64,000 bases of DNA from Helichrysum umbraculigerum (lineage: Eukaryota; Streptophyta; Magnoliopsida; Asterales; Asteraceae). Each line of letters starts with the position of its first letter. Positions within the stretch are counted from its first letter, which is position 1. The notes under the pieces are model-generated. The model ran no database searches, was not told the DNA's origin, and saw nothing but the letters and a program-made list of their open reading frames with translations. Positions 10,476 to 22,033 of the stretch are shown here, piece by piece. The position numbers and the translations under genes were made by a program. The stretch is from contig CATIUR010000001.1 in assembly GCA_949592205.1 (NCBI GenBank), positions 339,517,250 to 339,581,249 on the forward strand, read 5' to 3'.

Positions 10476-11626
10476 TATGGTGGTTTAGATCTACCGCTTG
10501 AAAAGTTTAACCCGATACATAACATAACAATTTCCAATCACATATTTAATTAAAGATTAATTTAACATCATCCCTACTCCTAAATATCTACATTCCAACA
10601 ATCACAATATTACACTACTCAATAAACATGGCAACAAATAAAGCACATACCATAATATTACGCATGGATAATTCAGACCTAATAACAGTATGAGGGAATA
10701 GATATCACCGGATAATAGAGCAGCGTAACAGAGAGAAAATAATTACAATCCTTGAATACCAGCTTGAACAGCAATACTCCTTTATTACAACGATTATCTC
10801 TCCCCTAATCTACTAGCTACCCCATAATTTCTCCTCTAACTCCTAAGAGTAGTGCTAGAGAGAGAAACTAGAGAGAGAAACTAACTAAGAAATAAAATTA
10901 CAAGAAAAGTGTGTGTGAAAGAGTAAGAATGAATTGTGTTGTGAATTGTGAAGGTATGAAAATGAGGAGGTTATGCCACTATTTATAGGCATACAAGATA
11001 CGATTTTACACTTAACACCCTCGCTCCAATTTAATACTGAAATACACCCCCTAGCTATGAAATTCGACACCGTAAAGGGGGTATACCACCCTAAATAGGG
11101 CGTATTCGGTAGCAAATAGGGTGTATCCGGCACCGTAGAGGGGGTATACCACCCCTCGAAGGGGGTATACCACCCCAAACAGGGGGTATACGGCCCTGCA
11201 GAGGGGGTATACGGCCCCTGTAGGGGGGTATACGGCCTCTAGAGGGTGGTATTCCCTTGGTCCGTGGTCTTGTGTGCTGGATCGTAAGTCTTGTGTGCTG
11301 GATCGTACTCGTTTGGCTCTAACTTCTTCGTTCTTGATCCGTTTTCAACGTTCTTTATATCCACGCGTTCGTATTCTCTAGACCTACATTTTAAGATATT
11401 TATTAAGTCCAAGATCGGAGTTTTACGATAAAATAGCGTGTCGAACGAATTATGCCTATTTAAGTGTGTTTTTCGTCCATTTACCGTCGTTTTTGAAATA
11501 TTTATAGAGTTAATACCTTTTTAACAAAATGTGGTAAATGTGAGCTTTATTGGCATGTTTTTGTTAATTAAGTGCTAAATATGAGGTAAAATATGTGTGT
11601 AAAACATTTCTTTTTACGTCAAATCA
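10476..11626 (-). repeat. 3' LTR of Athila-like element, U3-side part
   Basis: Continuation of the LTR broken at 2114. On the minus strand it runs from TGATTTGACG (11626) through the palindrome array (11075-11256), a TATA box (CTATAAATA, complement of about 10979-10990), a pyrimidine-rich leader and into U5. The transcription start probably lies 25-35 bases downstream of the TATA box, near 10950. Confidence 0.9.
11075..11256 (-). repeat. GTATAC palindrome array in U3
   Basis: About nine imperfect units of 17-22 bp, each centred on the palindrome GTATAC or its variant GTATTC or GTATCC and flanked by G-runs and C-runs (GGGGGTATACCACCCC, GGGGTATACGGCCCC). The array ends about 90 bases upstream of the TATA box in transcription order. 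The sister LTR has a related array with a different unit composition at 20625-20785. Confidence 0.9.
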
Positions 11627-11628
11627 AA

Positions 11629-11643
11629 TATCCCACACTTAGA
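11629..11643 (-). other. Polypurine tract of Athila-like element
   Basis: The complement reads TCTAAGTGTGGGATA directly next to the U3 end of the 3' LTR. This is the place and type of sequence used to prime plus-strand DNA. Three further copies of the core TCCCACACTTA lie at 13228-13244, 13290-13305 and 13359-13374. Confidence 0.75.
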
Positions 11644-13788
11644 CTTTGTTTGTCCTCAAGCAAACCGTATCTCATTTTGCTCAAGGTTTTGAGAAGATAG
11701 ACCTTTTGACGAGAACAGATATTTCCTAAGGACATCAACTCCTTAAAATAAGTAAACTATTTCAAAAAGTAAGCATTAGTAGAATAAGAAATCTTAAAAC
11801 TGAACTGGTTGTCCCTTTAGCATACTTTTGCAACTCTCGAGATGTAGAAGTACATGACTGGGCGATCCTCAGAGGTGGTCACTCAATTCACTCAAGAAGT
11901 GTATCGGGTTTCCTAACATTCTAAACAAACGAAATCGCTCAAAGCCAGTCATGCAGCGCTTATCATCATAGGCTTGGTCGAGAATCGCATCTCCAACACT
12001 CCAAATGAGGACGGTGCTAATTATCCCAAGGCATTTTTGTTGGGTTGTAATGTTTGGGTGAGGGTTAAATGGGCATGGAAAATGGTCATTTTTAAAGTTT
12101 AAAAAGGGTTATGCTTATCTCAGGAATTTCCAAATTTTATGAAAAACTTTATTTAGATATGCTTTTTAATGAAAACAGAAACGGATGACGGAAAGGAGGA
12201 AGATAGCTATTATGACTTCTATCTTCTTGAAAACACTCGGAAGATTTAAATCTTTTAGAGATCAAAGTTTTCGGGAGATTTTGAAGCACTTAGCTTTATT
12301 CAGATATATATATTTTTGGCTTAGAATTTCTTTGCCAAGGAATTTCTAAGGAATTTTATTTTCTTACTACCTTTTTGAGATCCTTTCATATTTTTCATTT
12401 TTCACACTTTTTATCATTTCGAATTTTACTTGGTGCCAATTTTTTCGCACCGCAAGATTCTCGATCTTTGGAGATTTAATTTCTGAAACGCACACGAGAA
12501 GTTTTGAGTAAAACACGAATTTTGTGATTTTTGGAGTGAAAGCAAAAAGAATATCTAAATAGCATTTTTCAAAAAATTTAAAAATTCTAAGATAAGGTTT
12601 TGGTGGGTAGGGAAGGGAATGGGTTTTTTTAATATATTTGGGTTTTTAAGAAATGAAAAGGTTAAGGCTCAACATGGTGTACTAAGCGGATCATCGATAC
12701 TAAAATTGAGTATCGGAGGGTTAGGCTTGAAGAGATATGAGAAAAATGGGTTTAATCCTAATAAATGCCAAGATCCTCTAATTGCACCTATACCGCGTAC
12801 GGTACTCTTTGGTATGGTCTCGAAGCGTATACCAGGAACAAGTTCTAATTCTAAGACACATGCATCGGCACACACACAGAAATGAATGGTGAAGCATTAA
12901 AAATGAATGCTTATTAGAGGCTCAAGTTCCTCACACAACAATATATGGTGTATGCGCCAAGTCATGCGATGCTTTGAAGATGACCATTTTATTTTTAAGG
13001 GATTCTTATTCTGCCTTATCGTACTTTCCAAAGTAATTTATTTATTTTGAAAAAGTGATTATCCTTAAAAAGTATTATTCTTACCAAAAGATCAAAGAAT
13101 TTTCAAAAGTTGACTGATAAATCAGTCGAGTTTTCGAAAAATTTTGAAAAAATTTGAGCAGAAAACGAGTTACAAGTTATCTTTAGAGGACAAAAGGTCA
13201 GAAAACTTTACGGTATAACATACCGTGTATCCCACACTTAAAGGAATATTGTCCCTAGTGTTCACTACTAAGGCGCAGATCTTTTGGGGGATCCCACACT
13301 TAGAGTTTGATTATAGGAAATGCTCACTTTATTATGTTTTTAAGATGATGGAATTAAAATCCCACACTTAGAGGTTAGGCATAAAGGATATGGTATGAAT
13401 ATTTCGGGAAGACAACGAAAAAGAACGAAAAAACTCCCCTCACGGATTCACGAGATGAAAATAATTTGGCTGAAGAAGATGTTTTGGCTCGCTAGAGATT
13501 CCAGCATGCTTCCGTCTAAGAACAGCCGTCTGTTTTAGTGCGCGTCATATAGTCGTGAATTGTTCCCATCATTCTCAACAATCAATTCAACCACATTATA
13601 TTCTACTAAAGTAAACAAAGAAAACGTAAGCATAATAATAAAGATAGATAGATAGATCATCCAGCTGAGTAGCAAGCCGGATGGATAGTTCCAAAAAGTA
13701 AACAAGTCCACAAATCATCCCAAATAGTTAGTGTTAATACAGACCAATAGTAATAATAATGATAAAGTACTGGAGATGAAAAATAAGT
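11644..13788 (-). other. Long untranslated region before the 3' LTR
   Basis: About 2.1 kb between the env-like ORF and the 3' LTR. It is AT-rich, with no conserved protein in either strand; the 88-codon frame at 12619-12885 has no recognisable features. It contains three extra polypurine-like sites in its distal part (13228-13374). A long non-coding 3' region is usual for Athila elements. Confidence 0.6.
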
Positions 13789-15533
13789 CTAAGGACGAGG
13801 GGACCCCTGATCAGTCACACGAGGATCAACAGCAGAAGTGGACGGAGGCATGCCAGCAGCTGAGTGCTCCCCGCTAGCAGCTCTCCCAGAGACAGACTCT
13901 GATACAATAACTCTGTGCTGTCTGAGGATGGCCTGCATAACATGGATAGGCAAGTCCTCTGTGCTGTCAAATCCCCACTCCTGCAAACACTGCTGTGTCA
14001 TGTGTGTCTCCTCAAGTAATATCTGGTATCCTCTCCTGATGTCGCTCTCATTTGGGATCTCAGAGTCAGGGATAGGCTCGAGGTTGGACATCCAAGAGAG
14101 TCCTGAGAGTGTGATGCCCTGTGCACTAGTGGTGGTCATAGCTGGGCGATAGACATGTGGGTCATCAGGTCTCGGGATCTCATAATTCGGAGATAAGACA
14201 TGGGTATCTGAGGGTGGCTGTCATGAAGTGGATGGAGCAGCTGAGGTGTGTACAGAGTATACCGGCTTGTGGTGAGATGTGGTGGGCATGGTGTATGGTG
14301 GAATAGTGGTGGTGACTGGTGGAATGGGAAAGACTGCTGGTGGTGTCTCACATCTGTACATCAGTGGCTCTGGTATCGGCAATCCAAACTTACATGCTAC
14401 ATTGATATCATGAGCATGTCTAACCTGAAGTGCATGAAAAGTCCAATACTGAGAAAGTGGAGTGGTGTAGTCCAGTCAACAACACTCTGAACCCTAGATG
14501 TAGAGCCACATGCCCTAGTATCAACCTATGGCGCTCTAACATCACTGTCATCAACCTGTATCTCAATCGGCTCATCATCCTCAACATCCCTGTCTCTCTT
14601 ACTACCCTTCCTCTTCAGAACACAACGAGGAATAGCCTCTTTGGTAGCTTTCCAGAATGCCTGCCCGCTCGAATCAGTAGTGATCAACCAGATAGTCCGA
14701 AAATAGTCCAAGTCGAATGGTAGGGATCTAACATAAGGTGAGCTGGTATACTCACTCATGTGATCCTCCGTGAGCAAACCCATACGGCTACAAATCCTAG
14801 TAATGAAAGCTCCCATGTATATATACTTTGTCATCTCAAATGTTGTCTCTCTCTGAATCCTCTCAGCTACTAAGAAGGCCACATTCACATTCTTCTTCTT
14901 AATCATGGCGTTCATCACAAAGAGATCATCAGCTCCTACAGCTCCTCCTGTTTCTTTCTTCCCATGTAGTGATACAGCTAGTAGCTTGTGCAGAAGTCGA
15001 TGCTCAACTTTGAAGAACGCGGAGGCTTTCACATTTGAATGAAAACTAGTACCTGTTAGATTATCCCAAATCAGCCCATGATCTTCATTACTCGAAATAC
15101 CCCGTGAACTATCGAAGAATAACTGTGAATGTGTCTGCCCCTCAGTGTAGAAACCAAGATATACCGCTAGCTCAGCCAAAGACACATGTTGCTTCACCCC
15201 TCTGTAATTGAAACTAATCAACCGCTTATCTGTAACATTGCTGATGCAGGGGTTGAACTCATAGGTCAACATGAACTCGATAACTAGCTCTCGATAAATG
15301 TCTTCATTGAGGGCGAACATTTGGTACCAAGCATTCATTTTCTCATGATTGATCTTGAACTTCACTAGATTTCTCAACTCTCTTTTATAACCAATCGCCT
15401 TTACATCTCTCCAAACGATAAATATGTTTTTACCAAGTGGTCGGCTCATCCATTCCCTAATCAATTTCTTCTTTTTGGCGGAAGTGACCAAGTATTCCAA
15501 AGTAGGATGGATAGCTGTAGAATCAGACCTCAT
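13789..15533 (-). pseudogene. Athila-type env-like ORF, broken near its end
   Basis: The first 335 codons (15533 down to 14526) are open. They match the Athila ORF-1/env-like family (Pfam ATHILA, as I recall it): an N-terminal basic helix, an EFMLTYEFNP-like segment, FNYRGVKQHVSLAELAVYLGFYT, then a W-rich stretch, HRLLHKLLAVSLHGKKETGG, ADDLFVMNAMIKKK and YMGAFITRICSRMGL. A KRKGSKRDRD nuclear-type basic cluster follows. After a TAG at about 14526 and a frameshift near 14460, the same protein continues as a Pro-rich linker and a 116-codon tail to 13789, with a TGA near 14222. The function of this family is unknown; some Athila versions have membrane segments, but I see none here. Its place just before the 3' LTR is typical. 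Confidence 0.8.
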
Positions 15534-15539
15534 CTGTTA

Positions 15540-17202
15540 AGATAAAAAGGTAATTAGTGTGCATCATGATCATAGGTATATAAATTCATTAAGTCATTTC
15601 AATTTTTTTAACAAAAAATTCGAAATGTAGGCTTTAAAAATCGAATAATCCATAACCTAGAAAGATACATATTTAACCAAACCGCAATCACCAAACCTCA
15701 AATTTCACATCAATAAGTTTCTTAAGCTATGGTAAATGTCACAAGCATGTTTCTAGGGCAAAAGATCTTACTTTATAAATGATTCCTAGAAAAGGCTCAA
15801 AACACCCAAAAATGCATTGGTAAGTAACTAAGTAAGCATTAAATTTAAAGAAACTTTGTAATTACCTTACTTTAATCAAAACCTTGCATTTTACCATAAA
15901 CTTAGAAAACTAGTGATGAAACCATATTATGTATTTAAAGATTTTAACATTAAGTGTTTAGTCAAGTTTTTGCCAAATGATTTATAAAATCAACCAACAA
16001 CTTAATGCTTAATCTATAAATAACATAATTTCAATATTGGTTTATTTAGAAACATGACTAGTCATTTTAAAAGATTTATGCATTTTATTTAAAATGATGC
16101 TTCTTTAAAAATTGAAACTAGTCGTTTAATACCATTAAAGCATGGTTTTGAAAATTCAAGCAACCATTTAAAGTTAATATTTGCATAAGTACCATTTAGT
16201 TTGAAAGTTTTTAATTAAAATAATGATACTCCACAAATATTCATAAAAATGCTTACTTTAATTTTCAAAAATCATTAAACCAATCAATTAACTTATTCAA
16301 ACTAGTTTACTTATGTTCAACACATCATTATAAGCACATTTAATCAATAAAAGTCAAACATAGGCAATTCTAGCTAAAAAGTCAACAAAAAGTCAAAGTT
16401 CATCACTTTGAAAATCAAAGTTCACAAATCTCACATGAAATCACTAGATTACTATCATATATCATCATTCAATCATCATAAGTAAGCAATAACACCAAAA
16501 GCCCTAATTTTTAGCCCTAAATTTCAAGTTTCAATTTGAAACCCTAATTTTTGGGGAAAATTATGAACTAGAGATTTTAAGTTAGTGATTTACCTTGAAA
16601 TGGATGCAATGATGATAGATGAAGCATACAAGCAAAGAAAATGGAGAATATAGAGCTTGAGATCTTCAAAAATGGTGGAAATTTGATGGAGAAATGGTGG
16701 TGGTGTGGGTTTCGGCCGGAAAAAAGAGAGAGAAGGAGGAAGAAAGTGAAAAATGTTTTTCATTTTTGCTTTTTTAACCTTCTTCTCATTTTTACTTTTT
16801 ACCTTTTTACCCTTTTAGAGGTAATTTAGTAAAAGTAAATGGTAAAAATGGTAATTAGGTTAAAAAGGGTTTTATTAAAAACTTAAAATATTTTTGTGTT
16901 CTAAAAATTTAATCTCATTTAAAAGTTGCTAAATTTTGCCAATTGTTTAATTGAAGTTAAATAATTAAACAAAACTTAAGCATTTAGTGATAAATGATGA
17001 GACAAAATTTTAAAGAACGTTTTCAAAGATAATTTTAAAATGTTTAAAAATTTAAAATTTAAAATCCTAACTTTTACGCAGAAAATAGATAAACTGAAAA
17101 TTTAAACTACTACGCGATTAACTACTTAATTTATTTATTAAAATTAGGTTGCCTCCCAATAAGCGCTTTGTTTTAAAGTCAACGGCTCGACTTTTCAAAA
17201 AT
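15540..17202 (-). other. AT-rich gap where pol would lie
   Basis: About 1.6 kb of AT-rich sequence with many short runs of T and A. Autonomous Athila elements carry protease, RT, RNase H and integrase between gag and env, and none of their motifs can be read here in any frame. A short plus-strand frame at 16641-16829 has no supporting feature. Confidence 0.65.
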
Positions 17203-18716
17203 TTAATTCGGGGCCCGAGGCTGAGGAAAAATGTAACGCGGAATAAATGAAAATTGGAGCACTTTAGTGATGTGATAGATTAGGTCGGCGGAGTTTAAGA
17301 AAAATAATTCAAATTCGTTTAGAAAACTTCTCTCCTCGTATCCTAATGTCATAAGTGCATCAACGAATTTATTAAATTCCCGTTTAACTTTCTTGGGATT
17401 TGAAATGCCATTTCGTGGTCCGTCGTCTAAAAAATTAGGATCATGAAGTAATTTTTCCAATATTTTTAAAAACTCCTTTTCTTCTTTTGAATCAGGATTT
17501 CCGGTATTAGCGTGAACTGCTACCGACAATTCTTTGAACAGTAATTTTTGTTGAAGCGTAAAAGGAAATTTTGATGTTTGAAATAACTGAATCAGCTTAA
17601 TGTGAATATCTTTCCGTTTTATACAGAAAGATGTTTCAATAGCTGCCTCAGTTGCATTTGAAAAAATATCTATCAGTTTATTGATTAAATAGACGGCAGG
17701 ATCAAAGAAAAAAATGGTATTTTCCCAGGAAGTAAGGTTGGAATTATAGGGTCACGCTCTATCCAAAATTCGAGTTCACTAATTAGATCCGCAATATACC
17801 TATTAATCCGTGTTGATGAAACAGGTTGATAATCTGTATTAGCAAGTAAATTCATTAACAGGTCTAGATCTGATTTTAGTGAAAACTCATCTTTTCTAGT
17901 ATAATTAGCGCGGAGTCCTAAAATTCTGTGTTCGATAGTCACGAAGGTCTTTCTTTGGTCAACCGAAAAAGGGAAATCAGATATTTGAAGATATTTCAGA
18001 AAATTGGCACATATATCTATTCTCCTATCTGGTTTAAAAGAATTTCCGACATGACGCTCGGTTTCAGTCTCAGGTGGAATATCTGTGATTTCAATGATGT
18101 CAGTGGGTGGTCCATTTAGTACAGTTTTAACTATGGTGTACCTAGGTTGGACTGGATATCCTTGAAATGGTTCAACTATGTAGGTGGCTCCTGATTTGAA
18201 TGCATGATCATCCGAACATGAGGGTTTCTTATTCTGTGTAGTAGGATAGGATCTCAAAATGTCGGGAAGATCATATTCAAAGTATTCATCCAAGCAGTGA
18301 AGACGTTCATTTCTATCTAAACCTAACATGGGTGGATAAAAGTAAACCTCAGTGCCGAATGGTACTTCTTTGGGAAGGTCAGGTGGCCTAACATAGTGTG
18401 GGTATTTGGCCAGAAGTGAAGAAATCTCAGGGTCAATGGTAAATTGACTACTTAAAGTGTGAGTATCAGAAGTTGATATCTTCTGCTGAGATTCCTCTAA
18501 TTCTAGGTCAAAGTGTTTTTGCCTGATATCAATTTCCTGGACGTTTGAGATTTCTTTGACTTCGGGGAATGAAGAACAAGAAGAGTTATCCTCTAATTCT
18601 TTTTCCATAAAATCAAAAAATTTAGAATCATCCATTGCCATCATCTCATCTGCTGTCTTGTGAGAGAACAGAGAAACTGGGCTAGAAACAGAATCAGATG
18701 GTTTTTGATTTTTCAT
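17203..18716 (-). pseudogene. Unrecognised ORF with a duplicated FPF domain
   Basis: Starting at the ATG at 18716, 343 codons are open, then the frame shifts near 17690 and continues to 17203, for about 500 codons in all. I do not recognise it as gag or any pol domain. It is acidic at the N terminus (FFDFMEKELEDNSS), followed by a Pro/Tyr-rich middle (PPDLPKEVPFGTEVYFYPP). The last third contains two related copies of a helical module. One has FLKYLQISDFPFSVDQRK and continues to a DLLMNLLANTDYQ stretch. The other has LIQLFQTSKFPFTLQQKL and continues to KILEKLLHDPNFLDD. Position right after the primer site is where gag lies, so a divergent capsid-like role is possible, but that is only inference. 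No zinc knuckle is visible. Confidence 0.55.
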
Positions 18717-18854
18717 ATTTTTATGGTTTTTGTATTTTAATAACTAAACTAATCTAAGAAAGCAGTAACTTCCGAAAAAGATAGGCTTAAATGAAAGGTT
18801 CTCCTAAGGGCTTCTACTTCTAAGGTATATTTATCAAATCACAACTCTCTGCGA

Positions 18855-18876
18855 TCCCCGACAGCGGCACCAAAAA
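18855..18876 (-). other. Primer binding site of Athila-like element
   Basis: On the minus strand the sequence just after the LTR reads TTTTTGGTGCCGCTGTCGGG. It resembles the tRNA-Asp type site of Athila (TGGCGCCGTTGCCGGGGA) with a few substitutions. It fixes the element's orientation and the LTR boundary at 18879. Confidence 0.8.
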
Positions 18877-18878
18877 CC

Positions 18879-21155
18879 TGATCGCACCCCAAACGGTCGG
18901 TTCAGGAATCGCTTCCTGTCGTCGTCGGACCTCACGCTCGAGGCGGGTGATCAGAGGGTTTTTAATTTATATTTTGCTGGGAAGCCTAAGCTTTATTACT
19001 ACCTACTGCTCTAAGGGTATTAGGGTAGTAAGTGGTAAGTCTGACTCAGGTGTCGTTCTTAAAATCGGAGCGAATCGAAATGAATTAAATACCTCAGAGA
19101 ATAGTAGCTAATAGGATGGGTTTAAATAGAGCAGGTAGGGTTTGTTTTTGGTATTTTCTAATTTAACTAAGATGCAGGAAAGTAAAATACTACACTACGG
19201 ATAGGGTAAGCAGATAGATAGAGTTGTGATTGCTGAAGTTTCAATATTCAGGTTTCGGGATGATGTTCATTATAGAAGATGATTGGAGACTTGCCTTAAA
19301 TACTATCAACAGAGGTTTGGTGTAAACACTAGCACCCTACGATTTAAAGCGGAAACCCTAAGTCGTATATCACTGAGTACTAGGCTATCATGATTCTGAT
19401 CAGATCAGGCTGCTCAACCCCTAACACTGTCCGATGAGGACAAGTGACCCTTCTTGGGATTACCCCTGGGTGCATGAATAAGGTAACAGACCGATATTTA
19501 ATTTCTGACCGTTCTTAACACCTAATTCTAATTGATTTTATTAAGGTTTGTACTAATTGCTTGCTATTGTATGTTAAACTGTCGGTTATGTTGGATAAGG
19601 GGGTTTAAGCATCTTACACTACAGCTGAATGTTTGCTTTCTTTTTCAGATCCCTTAAACTTAGTTGAGGAGCACAAGTACTTCCGTCAAGGTGTAGACCC
19701 TCCTTTGCGATCAAACGTTCATCCCTAGGTTTGTTTCACGGTGTATACTACGTTTTTCAGCAGTTCCACAGCTTTGTATATACCTAGACCATGTTCAGGA
19801 AGGGTAACTTCCAGGTATCCACGGTGTCATATGCTTACAACCGGTCCGTAGCTTCCACTCATTTGTACTCCACCAGAGGTGTTTCCAGCGCCATACTAAG
19901 TACTGGGCCGTTTTACATCATGTCCACAGTTTCAACAACAACACAGATAACTATCTACCGATACTAGGGTTGATCAAATCCTAATACTAAAGTAATAGCC
20001 ACGTGAAAGCTTGGAAAGGGTGTATATGGTGGTTTAGATCTACCGCTTGAAAAGTTTAACCCGATACATAACATAACAATTTCCAATCACATATTTAATT
20101 AAAGATTAATTTAACATCATCCCTACTCCTAAATATCTACATTCCAACAATCACAATATTACACTACTCAATAAACATGGCAACAAATAAAGCACATACC
20201 ATAATATTACGCATGGATAATTCAGACATAATAACAGTATGAGGGAATAGATATCACCGGATAATAGAGCAGCGTAACAGAGAGAAAATAATTGCAATCC
20301 TTGAATACCAGCTTGAACAGCAATACTCCTTTATTACAACGATTATCTCTCCCCTAATCTACTAGCTACCCCATAATTTCTCCTCTAACTCCTAAGAGTA
20401 GTGCTAGAGAGAGAAACTAGAGAGAGAAACTGACTAAGAAATAAAATTATAAGAAAAGTGTGTGTGAAAGAGTAAGAATGAATTGTGTTGTGAATTGTGA
20501 AGGTATGAAAATGAGGAGGTTGATGCCACTATTTATAGGCATACAAGATACGATTTTACACTTAACACCCTCGCTCCAATTTAATACTGAAATACACCCC
20601 CTAGCTATGAAATTCGACACCGTAAAGGGGGTATACCACCCTAAATAGGGCGTATTCGGTAGCAAATAGGGCGTATTCGGTAGCTAATAGGGCGTATCCG
20701 GCACCGTAGAGGGGGTATACCACCCCAAACAGGGGGTATACGGCCATGTAGAGGGGGTATACGGCCCCTAGAGGGTGGTATTCCCTTGGTCCGTGGTCTT
20801 GTGTGTTGGATCGTAAGTCTTGTGTGCTGGATCGTACTCGTTTGGCTCTAACTTCTTCGTTCTTGATCCGTTTTCAACGTTCTTTATATCCACGCGTTCG
20901 TATTCTCCAGACCTACATTTTAAGATATTTATTAAGTCCCAGATCGGAGTTTTACGATAAAATAGCATGTCGAACGAATTATGTCTATTTAAGTGTGTTT
21001 TTCGTCCATTTACCGTCGTTTTTGAAATATTTATAAAGTTAAGACCTTTTTAACAAAATGTGGTAAATGTGAGCTTTATTTGCATGTTTTGGTTAATCAA
21101 GTGCTAAATATGAGGTAAAAGATGTGTGTAAAACATGTCTTTTTACGTCAAATCA
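18879..21155 (-). repeat. 5' LTR of Athila-like element
   Basis: 2,277 bp, uninterrupted copy of the LTR split at 2114/10476. On the minus strand it starts at 21155 with TGATTTGACG and ends at 18879 with GATCA. It holds the palindrome array at 20625-20785, a TATA box (complement of about 20529-20540), and a leader with CTCTAGCACTACTCTTAGGA. The same leader text is found in plus orientation at about 62870-62900, which links that LTR to this family. Confidence 0.93.
20625..20785 (-). repeat. GTATAC palindrome array, 5' LTR copy
   Basis: About seven to eight units of the same kind as 11075-11256. The GCGTATTCGGTAGC unit is present twice here and once in the other LTR, whereas three GTATACC or GTATACGG units of the other LTR are absent. 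Two LTRs of one element are identical when inserted, so the array has changed since then. Confidence 0.88.
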
Positions 21156-22028
21156 ATACTCGTTTATTGATTTAAATGTAGCTTACAAAGACTCGGGTGA
21201 GTCTCATAGCCCCATTTTTACTATTTTACTTTGGGGTGAGATACATTGCTTTGTTTTACATATGAACACAAGTACTACTGATTTACTTTTATATGGATTG
21301 CATGAGTAAACTTTCTAATCCACTGAAGTCCTCCCATCATAGTTTCGTTAGTTTGGATTAAGTGCGAATATTAGTAAATAGATCCATTTGGGACTGACCC
21401 TCCTCGTCCGGGGTAGTAGCGCTACCACGAACCGTTCTGTAGAAACGGGCGACTTTTATTTGTTTCGTACGAGTGTTTGGATTAGGCACTCGCAGGGGCA
21501 CTATACAGTACTTGGTTGTACTTTACTTATTTACGGGTTAAGCTTCGACTATGAGCTCATCGCAATTGTATATACACTTTATTGCTTAGTTGCAATACAC
21601 TTATTTACGCATACGTGCAACACTGATAATATCTTGTGGTTCATAACTTATACTTTACTGATAAACCTGTGAGCTCACCAACATTCGTGTTGACCTTTTA
21701 GCATGTATTCTCAGGTTCACATACGGAGTAGGTTTACTCCAGGATATCTTAGCTAGAGTCGCATGATTTTACAACTGCATTCACGAAGATTCTTCCGCAT
21801 TACTTTTTGTATATCGTTATGTAATATAATCTCCCGTCTTGGATGCAGACTCTAGGAAACTATATTTTTGTACTGTAAACGCTATGTTTTCAAACATTTA
21901 TGTATGGAAATGTAATTATTTTCAAATGACTCATATAGTGGTCGTTCGTTGTATCTTGGTGTGATGATATTTAATTAGTCGCGCCCCGACCCGATTCGCT
22001 TCCGCTGTACAAATTTGGGGGTGCGACA
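21156..22028 (+). mobile_element. Solo LTR of a Gypsy element, right part
   Basis: Continues the LTR begun at 43. It ends GGGGGTGCGACA at 22028, directly before AGTAG (22029-22033). The part around 21670-21730 (GAGCTCACCAACATTCGTGT, then TTCTCAGGT) is typical of U5 in Del/Tekay-type LTRs. The open frames in it have no supporting features. Confidence 0.85.
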
Positions 22029-22033
22029 AGTAG

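Larger units (their letters stand above)
969..21155 (-). mobile_element. Athila-like LTR retrotransposon without pol, minus strand
   Basis: Two LTRs of about 2.28-2.30 kb bound the element: 18879-21155 is the 5' LTR, and 969-2114 plus 10476-11626 is the 3' LTR, split by a later insertion. Reading on the minus strand the order is 5' LTR, a primer site resembling the Athila tRNA-Asp type, an unrecognised ORF with a duplicated domain, an AT-rich gap, an Athila-type env-like ORF, a polypurine tract and the 3' LTR. I see no protease, RT, RNase H or integrase, so it must have depended on another element. The two LTRs are very similar, so insertion was fairly recent. The flanks, GGGAG at 964-968 and ATACT at 21156-21160, do not form a target duplication. 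Confidence 0.85.

Noticed and set aside
12619..12885. 88-codon plus-strand ORF
   Set aside because: Lies in the 3' untranslated region of the Athila-like element, with an overlapping antisense ORF of similar length and no motif.
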